A stretch of 64,000 nt of DNA from Opitutaceae bacterium (GCA_041395105.1 JAWLBB010000003.1:1-64000); one strand, 5' to 3'; positions 26,895 through 35,485 are shown, counted from the stretch's first letter. Notes: generated by a model not told the origin, from the letters alone. Translations and numbers: made by a program.

Positions 26895-28487
26895 CTAGCC
26901 TTGACCCCACTCGAATCCGAAGATCTTTCCCGACCGCATCCGGAACTGAATACCCACTTTGGCCCCCGGCTCGATTCGGAGCGCCTTTTCCCCCCGCCAG
27001 GTCACAACCCTGGTTGAATGGTCGCCCACGATGGGGTCGCAGTCGTCGAGGGAGCGGCCGGGAACTTTGTCCAACCCGACCTGCAGGATGCCGGCCTGAT
27101 GAACCTTCACGTTTACGCGGAGTTCGTTGCCCGCAACCGGAAGGTCCAGGGTCTGGAATCTCCCATAACTGTCCGCCGCGATGGCGCTCAACCGGTCCTT
27201 ATCCCAGACGGCATAACCACCGAGGCTGTCCCGCACTCCCGGCCAGCGCGGGTACTTGTGCGGGTGGCGGACTTCGCTGAACGGCAGTGCGATCCTGTCT
27301 CCGCCAAGAGGAATGAGATTCCCGCGCAGATACCCGAAGACGCCACCTTCCCACCCGGATCCTCCGGGTGCATAGACCGGCCCGCCCGGGACCCTGTCCC
27401 AGCAGATTCCGTCTGCGCTGGAGAACAGATCAGACTCGGAACTCTCCGTATCCAGATGGTAAACGCCGGGGAACATGAGGTGGTAGCCCTCCAGTCCGGG
27501 ATAGCCCGTGTAGCAGTTGACGTAATACTCGTCGGTGTAGGGAGGTTGGAGATCCGGCCAGATGATCGGCTCCAGCGGAGTCCATCTCCTGAAATCGACC
27601 GATTCGGAGCGGACGATGATCCGCTGCTGGAAGCGGACCGAACGGGTGTACATGACATAGCGGCCCAGCCACTCATCGTAGAGCCCGATGCAGTCGGCGT
27701 CGGCCTTGGCGACATGCAGCGGCGTCTCGATCAGCCGCCACGCCAACCCGTCCGGGGAGACGAGTCCAAAAACACAATTGAGCTCATCCCGGCTCACTCG
27801 AGGGTCACGGTGGCGGGGGTGGAGATTCTGGAACCTCTCCCAGAGCTGCTCGAAGCGTGGGTGATCCCGGCTCAGGCGGACTGAGAGGAAGCCTTTGAAA
27901 CGCTCCGCTTCGGGGGCATGGCGATCTACGAAGAAGTCCGCGTCCGGCGCGGTGAAAGGTTGAACCGCAATCTCCGGGCCTGTCCGGGAGGTCCATTCGT
28001 AGCCGTCCCGAGATTCGTAGGCGGTGACGGTCAACGACTCCACCTTTGCGCCGGGCGGGATGGCCGGGCTTCCCCGGTCCGAAGCGTTGGTATTCAGCCT
28101 CCACGCACGGTAGACACCCTCATCGAAGACACTTCCGCGAGGCGGAATGGGATCGAGAGGGCCTTCCTTGCGACACGGTTGCGCTTCGAGCCTTATCCCG
28201 AAGGGCGTCGGGCCGAGATCCGCGATCGCGTCAACCTGCGGCATCGGCGGGTCGTTCAGCGGCAGCAATTCGCCCGCCCGGTTCCTCCAGAGCAATCCAC
28301 CCGAGTCGACGATACGCAGATCCGTAAAGAGGTATTTCCGTGGCGCTGATGGCCGGGAAAGCCCGGTCGACGCTGAACCCTGAAGACTCAGGTCCGTCCC
28401 GCCGTCCAGTGAAGATGCCCGGCTCAGGCTCAGGGATGTGCCAATCGCGCCGCTGCCGACAAGGTGAATGAATTTCCTTCGATTCAT
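26895..28487 (-). CDS. Exported beta-propeller glycosidase-like protein (paralogue 3), Tat-like signal
   Basis: 530 residues. The N-terminus MNRRKFIHLVGSGAIGTSLS is a twin-arginine-type signal, unlike the Sec signals of the two paralogues. Propeller elements: YLFTDLRIVDSGGLLWRN, FGLVSPDGLAWRL, MYTRSVRFQQRIIVRSE, DLFSSADGICWDRV. The C-terminal sandwich ends VVTWRGEKALRIEPG and GKIFGFEWGQG, matching 13415-14929 and 20448-23009. Tat export suggests folding or cofactor binding before export. A carbohydrate-active role is inferred from fold and neighbours. Confidence 0.68.
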   Translation of the reverse strand: MNRRKFIHLVGSGAIGTSLSLSRASSLDGGTDLSLQGSASTGLSRPSAPRKYLFTDLRIVDSGGLLWRNRAGELLPLNDPPMPQVDAIADLGPTPFGIRLEAQPCRKEGPLDPIPPRGSVFDEGVYRAWRLNTNASDRGSPAIPPGAKVESLTVTAYESRDGYEWTSRTGPEIAVQPFTAPDADFFVDRHAPEAERFKGFLSVRLSRDHPRFEQLWERFQNLHPRHRDPRVSRDELNCVFGLVSPDGLAWRLIETPLHVAKADADCIGLYDEWLGRYVMYTRSVRFQQRIIVRSESVDFRRWTPLEPIIWPDLQPPYTDEYYVNCYTGYPGLEGYHLMFPGVYHLDTESSESDLFSSADGICWDRVPGGPVYAPGGSGWEGGVFGYLRGNLIPLGGDRIALPFSEVRHPHKYPRWPGVRDSLGGYAVWDKDRLSAIAADSYGRFQTLDLPVAGNELRVNVKVHQAGILQVGLDKVPGRSLDDCDPIVGDHSTRVVTWRGEKALRIEPGAKVGIQFRMRSGKIFGFEWGQG

Positions 28488-28569
28488 GTGTTGGTCGATA
28501 TGTTGATGAAAGATGATGCCTTGGAAACTTGCCGGGAGTGCCTCGGGGGGGCGGGAACGGAGCGGATCA

Positions 28570-28624
28570 AGGAAAGGGGAATAGTCGGATCTCTATATTT
28601 CGCGTTTGACCCCTTTTCAGCGCC
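28570..28624. repeat. Family B element end at the esterase breakpoint
   Basis: Read on the minus strand: GGCGCTGAAAAGGGGTCAAA followed by CGCGAAATATAGAGATCCG. It closely matches the ends at 33921-33947 and 34153-34178. The esterase remnant runs into it without a gap. Confidence 0.6.
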
Positions 28625-28833
28625 GTCACGACCACGGTCTCGGCGGCCGGGGCCTTGACCCGAAATGTGATGGTGCGGTCGGGGTGCAACTCGGGGGAGG
28701 TGAGCGGCGGTCTGAAGGGAATGAGGTTATCCGCGTTGGGCCGGGGATTTCAGTCGAGGTTGGCGTCGGCCTGTTGGACGAAGGCTCCCGAGGCGGAGAG
28801 CAGCAGGGCGGTGAGGATCGGGCGGAATATGTG
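28618..28833 (-). pseudogene. N-terminal fragment of a feruloyl/enterochelin-esterase-like gene
   Basis: On the minus strand after the GH51 stop the frame reads FRPILTALLLSASGAFVQQA (a signal peptide), then DANLD, an in-frame TGA where Trp is expected, NPRPNADNLIPFRPPLTSPE and HPDRTITFRVKAPAAETVVV. This is the CBM48-like N-terminus of secreted esterases (feruloyl esterase/xylanase-Z type). No start codon remains, there is one nonsense codon, and the gene is cut off by the family B element. It was probably the last gene of the GH95-CE6-GH51 operon. Confidence 0.6.
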
Positions 28834-28834
28834 A

Positions 28835-30400
28835 TCACTGTTCGAGCGAGATTTCGAGTTGGGTGAACGAGTGGGCCGGGAAGGTGTGGCTGATGCGGTT
28901 GCTCCCGAACTTGAAGTCGCTGGTGGCGATCGAGACCTGTTCCTCGTCGATCGTGTTGGTCGCTTCGATGGAATTCGCGGTGATGAGGTGCACCTTGCCC
29001 TCTCCGGTGTAGTCGCCGGCCTGCAGTTCGACGTCGGCCTCGATGGCGTCGGTTTCGCTGCGATTGACCACGTTCACGAACAGTTTGCCCTGAGCTTCGT
29101 TGATGACCGCGGTGACGTCGAGCACCGGAATGTCTTGGAAGATCTCGGTGTTGTAGGTTTCGCAGCGGGTAAGGACGTCGAGCGAGGTGCCGCGGCAGTG
29201 GTTGGAATAAAGGTGGAAGGGGTAGTAGAGGGAGGTCTTGTAGCTGCCGTCGGGGGTGATGCCGGCGAGGCTGCTGAGGAAGGTGAGGTTCGCCATTTTG
29301 ACGATGTCGGCGTGGCGGATGAAGGCGTTGAGATGTTGGGCCAGGAGCAGCGGACCGGCGAGGGTGTTGCCACGGGCACCGTATTCGTCGAAGGCGATGT
29401 AGATGGGGCGATCGGTCCCGGATTTGACCATTGCACGTTGGATCTGGCCGCGGGTGACTTCGATGATGCGATTGATCTCCAGACCGAGGGACATCTGGTC
29501 GGCGAAGGTGGGTTCCACGCCCTCGTCCAGCGCGCGCAGGACCTGGAACACGTAGCGGTGGACGGAGAGGTAGTCGATATCACCGGCCAGTCCGTCGAGC
29601 ACGTAGTCGGTCCAGTCGGTCCAGCCGTCCTTGGGGTCGTAGGTGGAAGTGACCAGCGGATAAAGAGACGGACCGGCGGCGACGAGCAGGATGTCTCTGT
29701 CGACGTTTTCCATGAGCTTGGCCGCCTCGCGGGCAAACTTCACGTAGTCCTCCTTGTTCTTGTGGCCGAGTTGCCACGGACCGTCGGGTTCGTTGCCGAG
29801 GGCCCAGTATTTGACTCCGTAGGGTTCGGGGTGGCCATACTCGGCGCGGAGGTCGGCCCAGCGTGTGCCGGTGGGCGCGTTGGTGTATTCGACCCAATCC
29901 GCGGCCTCTTCAATCGTGCCGGTCCCGGCGTTGATGCAGATGAAATTCTCGGCGCCCACGAGGTTGCAGAGGGCGATGTATTCGTCGGTGCCCATCTGGT
30001 TGGATTCCGGCCGGGTGCGGGAGAGGTCCAGGGTGACGGGACGCTGGTCCTTGGGGCCGATGGCGTCCTTCCAGTGGTGACCGGAAACGAAGTTGCCGCC
30101 GGGCCAGCGGATGACGGAAACATTCAGGTCTTTGATTTGCTCGATGTAGTCTTTGCGGAAGCCGTTTTCGTCGGAGTGCGGGGACTCCGGATCATACAAT
30201 GGGCCGTAGACCACGCCGCGGCTGAAGATGCTGCCTTCGCGTTTCACCGGTTCGAGGAAGCTGCCGAAGACGTTGGGATGGACTTCGCCAATGGTGCGGT
30301 CGGGATCAATCTTGATCAGGGCCGGTTCGCGGGCGGCAACGGGACTCAGGAATGTGCCGGTCAGGAACAGTGAGGTTAGCAGGATGCTCAGTTTTTTCAT
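28835..30400 (-). CDS. GH51 alpha-L-arabinofuranosidase, secreted
   Basis: 521 residues from the ATG at 30400, where a signal peptide starts (MKKLSILLTSLFLTGTFLSP); the 63-residue upstream extension is arginine-rich frame noise. The TIM barrel carries the GH51 signatures VFGSFLEPVKREG, SVIRWPGGNFVSGHHWKD, ALGNEPDGPWQ with acid/base Glu204 and IAFDEYGA with nucleophile Glu339. A C-terminal beta-sandwich follows. It releases arabinose side chains from arabinoxylan or arabinan. It starts 14 bases after the CE6 stop, third in the operon GH95-CE6-GH51. Confidence 0.9.
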   Translation of the reverse strand: MKKLSILLTSLFLTGTFLSPVAAREPALIKIDPDRTIGEVHPNVFGSFLEPVKREGSIFSRGVVYGPLYDPESPHSDENGFRKDYIEQIKDLNVSVIRWPGGNFVSGHHWKDAIGPKDQRPVTLDLSRTRPESNQMGTDEYIALCNLVGAENFICINAGTGTIEEAADWVEYTNAPTGTRWADLRAEYGHPEPYGVKYWALGNEPDGPWQLGHKNKEDYVKFAREAAKLMENVDRDILLVAAGPSLYPLVTSTYDPKDGWTDWTDYVLDGLAGDIDYLSVHRYVFQVLRALDEGVEPTFADQMSLGLEINRIIEVTRGQIQRAMVKSGTDRPIYIAFDEYGARGNTLAGPLLLAQHLNAFIRHADIVKMANLTFLSSLAGITPDGSYKTSLYYPFHLYSNHCRGTSLDVLTRCETYNTEIFQDIPVLDVTAVINEAQGKLFVNVVNRSETDAIEADVELQAGDYTGEGKVHLITANSIEATNTIDEEQVSIATSDFKFGSNRISHTFPAHSFTQLEISLEQ

Positions 30401-30414
30401 CGGTGGTGGTGGGT

Positions 30415-31263
30415 TCAGCGGGGGAGTAAGGCCAGCATGGTCTCGGCGTAGCGTTGGCCGAGCAGGCGGTAGCCGGCGGGGGTGAAATGCAGGCCGTCGG
30501 GGTGGGCGGCACAGTCGAGAGAGGACACAACGTGCGCAGTCGGGATCAACTCGGGCAGGGTGGCGATGATCGGATTCATGCCGGCGCACTTCCCGCCTTG
30601 GTCGGCGCCGACCAGTTCACCGGCGAGCAACGGCACTTCGTCGGCGTTGAGGTCGAGGTCGCGCAAAAGGTTCTCGTAAATGGCCTGGACCTTGGCCGGC
30701 CACGTCGATTCACCGCTGTTGGATTCACCCTGGTGAAGCAGGATCCCTTTGATGACACCGTCCTGTTGCGCGCGTCGCCCCATCTTCACCAGATAGCGAT
30801 AGGGGTCACCGTCGTAGATATTGATAATCTCCATCAGCCAAACAGGGGCGTCGGCGGTGTAGGATTCGATATTCGCACTGTCATAGGCTTCGATGCGGCA
30901 GCCGGCCACCGAGACATTGACGATGCCGACTTTGATGTCGGCGGGAAGGTGTTCGACCATGGTGCGACCGAAAAAATCGGAGGGACTGAGACCGGAGTTG
31001 GGTCGGCAGAGGGGCGGGGCCGCGGGATACCAGTGGTTCTTGACCCGATCCAGCTCCGGGAAATCAACGGCGGCGAGGACTTGGAAGCGGGGGTTCTGGT
31101 AGGCCCGATCCTCCGCGGGAATACCAGGAAATCCTTCCATGTTCGATTGGCCGAAGCAAAGGTAGATGTGGAAGTTTGGATCGGGAGCGGGCCGGGCGGG
31201 AGCTGTGGGGACGACGGTGGCGAGGCCCAATAGCGTGGCGGCACACAGGGAGGAAAATCTCAT
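30415..31263 (-). CDS. CE6/SASA-type acetylesterase, secreted
   Basis: 282 residues with a signal peptide (MRFSSLCAATLLGLATVVPT). It is an SGNH hydrolase: FGQSNMEG contains catalytic Ser40, NVSVAGCRIEAY carries the block II Gly, HQGESN (177-182) is the conserved block III, and DGLHFT supplies Asp256/His259. These are the marks of PF03629 (sialate O-acetylesterase/CE6 acetylxylan esterase). In this operon an acetyl-hemicellulose substrate is more likely than sialic acid. Seven bases after the GH95 stop. Confidence 0.85.
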   Translation of the reverse strand: MRFSSLCAATLLGLATVVPTAPARPAPDPNFHIYLCFGQSNMEGFPGIPAEDRAYQNPRFQVLAAVDFPELDRVKNHWYPAAPPLCRPNSGLSPSDFFGRTMVEHLPADIKVGIVNVSVAGCRIEAYDSANIESYTADAPVWLMEIINIYDGDPYRYLVKMGRRAQQDGVIKGILLHQGESNSGESTWPAKVQAIYENLLRDLDLNADEVPLLAGELVGADQGGKCAGMNPIIATLPELIPTAHVVSSLDCAAHPDGLHFTPAGYRLLGQRYAETMLALLPR

Positions 31264-31270
31264 GGCAGGT

Positions 31271-33595
31271 CTAGGGTTGCGGCGGGGAGAATGCGGTGCG
31301 TTGGCCGGCCTTCAGCGACAGAGAGGACAAGGTGCCGTCGACGGTGCGGACGGTGATGGTGCGGTCCTGTTCGGCGGTGAACCAGGCGGAGGTGAGGGCG
31401 CCTTCGTCCCAAGCGAGGTCGACGGTGATTTCGCCGCGGGCGCGCAGACCGCTGACGGAGCCGGTCGGCCAATCCTTCGGGAGAGCCGGCAGCAGTTGGA
31501 TGCGGCCGCCGTGGGATTGCAGGAGCATCTCGGCGATGCCGGCGGTGCCGCCAAAATTGCCGTCGATCTGGAAGGGTGGATGAGCGTCGAAGAGGTTGGG
31601 GTAGGTGCGAGCGGGGCGTAACAGGAGCTTGAGGATGCCCATGGCGTGCTCGGGTTCATGGAGACGGGCCCAGAGGTTGATGCGCCAACCGATGGCCCAC
31701 CCGGTGGCATCGTCGCCGCGAAGCTCGAGCGAACGGCGGGCGGCTTGCGCGAGTTCAGGGGTCGTCAGCACATCGATCTGGTCGCTCGGATAGAGGCCAT
31801 ACAGATGTGAGGTATGGCGGTGTTGTGGCTCGGGCGCGTCGGCATCCCAGTCCTCCAACCATTCCTGCAGTTGTCCCTGGGCACCGATGTGGTCGGGCGG
31901 CAGCCGGCGGCGCGCGGCGGTCAGAGTGGCGCGGAAGGCGTCATCCTGTCCGAGAATTTCGGCGGAAGCAATGCAGGCGGCAAACAGGTCGCGCAGGAGC
32001 TGTGAATCCATCGCCGGTCCCGCTGCAATGGAGACCCCCGGGTGGTGGGCGTTTTCGGGCGAGACGGACGGACTCGTCACGAGCCAACCGTGAGTGGAAT
32101 CCTCGACCAGAGTATCGATAAAAAACTGCGCGGCGCCTTTCATCAGCGGGTAGGCACGGACCAGAAAATCACGGTCAGGCGAGAATTGATAGTGTTCCCA
32201 AAGATGCAGGCTCAACCAAGCGCCGCCCGCGGGCCACATGCCCCAGAATGCTCCGTCGATGGGCGCGGTGGCGCGCCACAGATCGGTGTTGTGGTGAACG
32301 ACCCAGCCGGAGGCACCGTAGTGCTCGCGGGCTGTGATGGCACCCGTCACGCTGAGGTCCTCAATCAGGGCAAAAAGGGGTTCACTGAGCTCAGCCAGGT
32401 TGGTGACTTCAGCCGGCCAGTAGTTCATCTCCGCGTTGATGTTGAGGGTGTATTTGCTTTGCCACGGCGGGTTGAGGTTGTCGTTCCAGATGCCCTGCAG
32501 ATTCGCGGGCTGGCTGCCCGGGCGGGAACTGCTGATGAGCAGGTAGCGGCCGAATTGGAAATAGAGCGCGGCGAGGGCAGGGTCGTTTCCGGTGGCGAAG
32601 CGGCGCACGCGTTCATCCGTGGGCAGATCGGCGGCGGAGGTGCGGCCGAGGTCGATGGTCACGCGGCGGAAGAGCCGTTGGTGTTCGGTGGTATGGGCGG
32701 CGAGGAGATCTTCGTAGGACTTTCCGGTGACGGCGGCGAACGTGGCGGCATTGCGGGCGGCGGGATCGCCGCCCGTGTCGTCATAGCGGTTGAAACTGGT
32801 GGCCACGGCGATGATGACCAAAGCCGTGCTCGCGCCCCGCACATGGAGTTGTTGACCATCGGCCCGAATCGATCCGTCTCCGACGATTACCTTGGCCTGG
32901 GCCTGATAGGTGAGGGCCCCCGCGATGCCGGCGTAGTCGCCGTTTTTGCCGGCAAGAATCAAGGTGTGATCGTCGACGGTCCAGCTGGTCGCCATCTGGG
33001 GGCTCTGGTAGCCGAGCGTGAAGTTGAGTTGGCCGGGTTGCCCATTGCGGCGGGCGGAAAGGCGCATCACGATCACGTCATCGATGGGACTGGCAAAAAC
33101 CTCCCGGGTGTAGGTCGTGGCCCAGGCGCCGCCGCCGATGGTGTAGGAAGTCGTGGCGACGGCGGTATCGAGGTTGAGTTCGCGATGGTAGCCTGTGGCG
33201 GTATCGCCTCCGGCAAACGAAAGGATCAGGTCGCCCACGGTCTGGTAGGGCATTTGGGTGCGGGGCCGGCCCATCATCTTGCTGTCCGCGAGCTCTTGCG
33301 CGGCGGCGAATTCGCCTCGATCGATCAGCGCCCGAACCTCTGGCAGGGCCACGAGGGCGGCGGAATTGGTCGGCTCATAGGGGCCTCCTCCCCAGAGCGT
33401 ATCCTCGTTGAGTTGCAGGCGTTCCTGGTGGATGCCGCCAAAGACCATGGCCCCGAGGCGGCCGTTGCCGACCGGTAGTGCCTCCACCCATTCGGCGGCA
33501 GGACGGTCGTAGAACAGGATCGGCGTATCGGCTGGAAGGATTGAAGAAAAACAGCTGGCGAGGCTCACAGCGGCGAAAATGCGAATTCGGATCAC
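31271..33595 (-). CDS. GH95 alpha-L-fucosidase (or alpha-L-galactosidase), secreted
   Basis: 774 residues, the normal GH95 length. A GTG start is followed by a signal peptide (IRIFAAVSLASCFSSILPA). Family signatures: ALPVGNGRLGAMVFGG, LQLNEDTLWGGGPY, LQGIWNDNLNPPW, INAEMNYWPAEVTNL and the active-site region WVVHHNTDLWRATAPIDGAF. The (alpha/alpha)6 barrel is complete and the C-terminal beta domain ends in RTVDGTLSSLSL. It removes terminal L-fucose/L-galactose from xyloglucan or pectin-type side chains. First gene of the operon with CE6 and GH51. Confidence 0.9.
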   Translation of the reverse strand: MIRIRIFAAVSLASCFSSILPADTPILFYDRPAAEWVEALPVGNGRLGAMVFGGIHQERLQLNEDTLWGGGPYEPTNSAALVALPEVRALIDRGEFAAAQELADSKMMGRPRTQMPYQTVGDLILSFAGGDTATGYHRELNLDTAVATTSYTIGGGAWATTYTREVFASPIDDVIVMRLSARRNGQPGQLNFTLGYQSPQMATSWTVDDHTLILAGKNGDYAGIAGALTYQAQAKVIVGDGSIRADGQQLHVRGASTALVIIAVATSFNRYDDTGGDPAARNAATFAAVTGKSYEDLLAAHTTEHQRLFRRVTIDLGRTSAADLPTDERVRRFATGNDPALAALYFQFGRYLLISSSRPGSQPANLQGIWNDNLNPPWQSKYTLNINAEMNYWPAEVTNLAELSEPLFALIEDLSVTGAITAREHYGASGWVVHHNTDLWRATAPIDGAFWGMWPAGGAWLSLHLWEHYQFSPDRDFLVRAYPLMKGAAQFFIDTLVEDSTHGWLVTSPSVSPENAHHPGVSIAAGPAMDSQLLRDLFAACIASAEILGQDDAFRATLTAARRRLPPDHIGAQGQLQEWLEDWDADAPEPQHRHTSHLYGLYPSDQIDVLTTPELAQAARRSLELRGDDATGWAIGWRINLWARLHEPEHAMGILKLLLRPARTYPNLFDAHPPFQIDGNFGGTAGIAEMLLQSHGGRIQLLPALPKDWPTGSVSGLRARGEITVDLAWDEGALTSAWFTAEQDRTITVRTVDGTLSSLSLKAGQRTAFSPPQP

Positions 33596-33621
33596 GGAAG
33601 AGGGGCGGGTTGGGAAGAGCA

Positions 33622-33947
33622 GAAGGGGTCAAACGCAGAATTCAAGGATCAACTCTTGTTCACCAGATTGCAAACGTAGTCGGGGTGTCCCATTTGCAGG
33701 CGTTCGGCGATCCATGGGTTCCTGGTGGTGGTTTCCTTGTGCAGATGCTCTGCGATGTGCACCTTCCAGTCTGCTCCCTTGGGGGGTGGTCATGATCGCG
33801 CTCTCGTTCGGCTTGCACGATGCGTTCCCGTGTCGATTCGTTGAGTTCCTTCAGATTTGCGCCCTCCCGATCGGCCCGGGGGCATGAACCGGAGCTGATT
33901 GAGGAAAGGGGGGGGATAGTCGAATCTTTATGTTTTGCGTTTGACCC
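33622..33947. mobile_element. Family B element with inverted ends around a transposase remnant
   Basis: The left end AGAAGGGGTCAAACGCAGAA and the right end, read inverted as GGGTCAAACGCAAAACATAA, face each other about 330 bases apart and enclose the RAYT tail. This is the layout of a RAYT transposon with flanking REP-like ends that has lost the 5' two thirds of its gene. Confidence 0.6.
33649..33900 (-). pseudogene. C-terminal remnant of a RAYT (REP-associated tyrosine/Y1) transposase
   Basis: The minus-strand frame ending at the TGA 33649-33651 reads WKVHIAEHLHKETTTRNPWI, then AERLQMGHPDYVCNLVNKS. This is the characteristic end of RAYT-type Y1 transposases (A-x-x-L-x-x-ETT-x-x-x-WIAE-x-L-x-MG...V). 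A second frame just upstream (to about 33900) gives LKELNESTRERIVQAERERD, the preceding helical linker, so a frameshift near 33780 separates the two. The HUH/Tyr catalytic half is missing. Confidence 0.6.
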
Positions 33948-34442
33948 GAATGGCACTCAGATAAGCAGATTCTTTGGCTCAGAACTGGCATTTCTTGTTG
34001 GTGTATTTGTCTGGTGTAGTCGCCCCCTGCCTGTCACGGCGCAGCTTCAGCGAAGCCGGATCACTTGGGGCGTTTCAACGTGGATACGCGGCAAGAGACT
34101 GCCGCGGCTACATCTCGTGATCCCTCCTGAATACCCCTTAACTTGGTGCCATTTGCGTTTGACCTCTTTTCAGCGCTCCAGGGTGATCCCATTCCCCGCC
34201 CGATTCCGCATGGGTCGGGGAAGGGCATTCGTCATCCGTTCATTTCCGGTCCGGATGCCTTGTTCGCCAGGCTGCCCCGATACCTCCATGGCCAATCACG
34301 TCATTCTCAGCCCGCCTCTGATTTCCCGTCAGCTCGATGAGTCCTCGTTCCCGTGGGCTTACAGGAAAGAAACTCCCGGCACCGGGTCGGCTCTGCGGGG
34401 TGCTTCAGCCCCTCTGGAACAGCCTCCTGTTACAACGACTTT
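33948..34442. other. Intergenic, one element end, no gene
   Basis: About 495 bases before the phospholipid genes. The frames here lack protein-like character. The only recognisable item is the family B end at 34153-34178. Confidence 0.35.
34153..34178. repeat. Family B element end
   Basis: Read inverted: GAGCGCTGAAAAGAGGTCAA followed by ACGCAAAT. It matches the ends at 28595-28624 and 33921-33947 apart from one base in the GGGGTCA core. Confidence 0.5.
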
Positions 34443-34796
34443 ATGAACACACCCATTGCCTCAGTCATCATGTTCCTGGTGGCCTCGATTGCCGGGGCGC
34501 TGGGACAGTATCTCTATAAATCCGGAGCTGACCAGGCAGACGGTTCGGTTCTTGGCTACCTCACCAATATCCGCCTCCTGGGCGGCGTGCTCTGCTACAT
34601 CGCGGTGATGGTCCTGTTTGTCGCTGCGTTCAAGAAGGGTGGTTCCCTCACCGTCCTTTATCCGGTATATGCGAGCACCTTCATCTGGGCAGCCTTGATC
34701 GCCATGTTGGCCTACGGGACGCCGATTCGGGCCATCAATGTCGCCGGAATGATCCTGTTGGTGATCGGGATGTATTTGATGGGAAAAAGCTCATGA
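34443..34796 (+). CDS. Small four-helix transporter of the EamA/SMR type
   Basis: 117 residues from the ATG at 34443. Four membrane helices: SVIMFLVASIAGALGQYLYK, LLGGVLCYIAVMVLFVAAF, LTVLYPVYASTFIWAALIAM and INVAGMILLVIGMYLMGKS. The half-EamA/SMR layout, with a Tyr-Pro-Val-Tyr motif before helix 3, resembles ArnE/ArnF-type undecaprenyl-linked sugar flippase subunits and small multidrug transporters. The ATGA overlap with the following phosphatidyltransferase gene couples it to lipid synthesis, so a lipid or lipid-linked flippase role is plausible. Confidence 0.65.
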   Translation: MNTPIASVIMFLVASIAGALGQYLYKSGADQADGSVLGYLTNIRLLGGVLCYIAVMVLFVAAFKKGGSLTVLYPVYASTFIWAALIAMLAYGTPIRAINVAGMILLVIGMYLMGKSS

Positions 34797-35464
34797 GTGA
34801 CGCTTATCCAGAACTCGAGCGGAGGCCTTTGACGACCCGCAGACTGGCCGTCTCGAAAGCACTGGCCGGGGTGATTGCCGCAAGCGGCATCACACCGAAC
34901 GCCATCTCCGTAGCCGGGTTGGTTTTTGGGGTCCTTGCCGGCGTTTCACTCGCCCTGACCGCACACGCTCCGGTGCCGATCTGGTACTGGCTGGGCGGGG
35001 CCTTGCTGATTCAACTGAGGTTGCTCGCGAACATGTTCGATGGGATGGTCGCCCTTGAGACTGGCAAGCATTCCCGTGTCGGCGAGTTGTTCAATGAAGT
35101 GCCGGACCGGGTCAGTGATGCGGCCATCCTGATCGGGCTCGGGTATGCTGCCGGGTCATCGCCCGCTGCAGGGTATGTCGCCGCCTGTGTATCCCTGTTT
35201 GTCGCTTACGTGCGTGCGATGGGGAAGGCGGCCGGTGCCCCTCAGGATTTCTGCGGACCGATGGCGAAGCCCCAGCGCATGTTCTTTGCCACGGCTGTCT
35301 CCCTCTGGTGCGGTCTATGTCCGGCGGCCTGGCTGACCTGGGGCGGGGTTGGGGCGCCGGTCTGGGTGCTCGGACTGATCGTCGTTGGCGGCGCCTTCAC
35401 CGCCGTCCGACGGCTCATCCGGGTCGGCCGCGCCCTGCGTGGTGGCGAAGAAGCCGGTCGGTGA
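34793..35464 (+). CDS. CDP-alcohol phosphatidyltransferase with variant active site
   Basis: 223 residues, about six helices. The family motif D-x2-DG-x2-AR-x8-G-x3-D-x3-D is recognisable but altered: NMFDGMVALETGKHSRVGEL, then FNEVPDRVSD. Asn80 replaces the first Asp, Leu88 the Arg and Asn101 the third Asp, while Asp83 and Asp105 remain. The pattern may define a subfamily or a non-catalytic form. Canonical members attach CDP-activated lipid to an alcohol such as inositol or glycerol phosphate. Its start overlaps the stop of the small transporter, and the CDP-diacylglycerol synthase gene follows 21 bases later. Confidence 0.78.
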   Translation: MSDAYPELERRPLTTRRLAVSKALAGVIAASGITPNAISVAGLVFGVLAGVSLALTAHAPVPIWYWLGGALLIQLRLLANMFDGMVALETGKHSRVGELFNEVPDRVSDAAILIGLGYAAGSSPAAGYVAACVSLFVAYVRAMGKAAGAPQDFCGPMAKPQRMFFATAVSLWCGLCPAAWLTWGGVGAPVWVLGLIVVGGAFTAVRRLIRVGRALRGGEEAGR

Positions 35465-35485
35465 ATTCCGGAAGGACCGATCAAC

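Noticed and set aside
26485..26910. 141-residue Arg-rich minus-strand frame
   Set aside because: The adjacent frame gives a recognisable surface-domain remnant over the same DNA; this frame is its shadow.
28859..30373. 504-codon open frame on the plus strand opposite GH51
   Set aside because: Val/Gly/Asp-rich translation without domains; it is the antisense shadow of a strongly conserved GH51 with few TTA/CTA/TCA codons.
32042..33478. 478-codon plus-strand frame opposite GH95
   Set aside because: Antisense shadow; GH95 on the minus strand has all family motifs.
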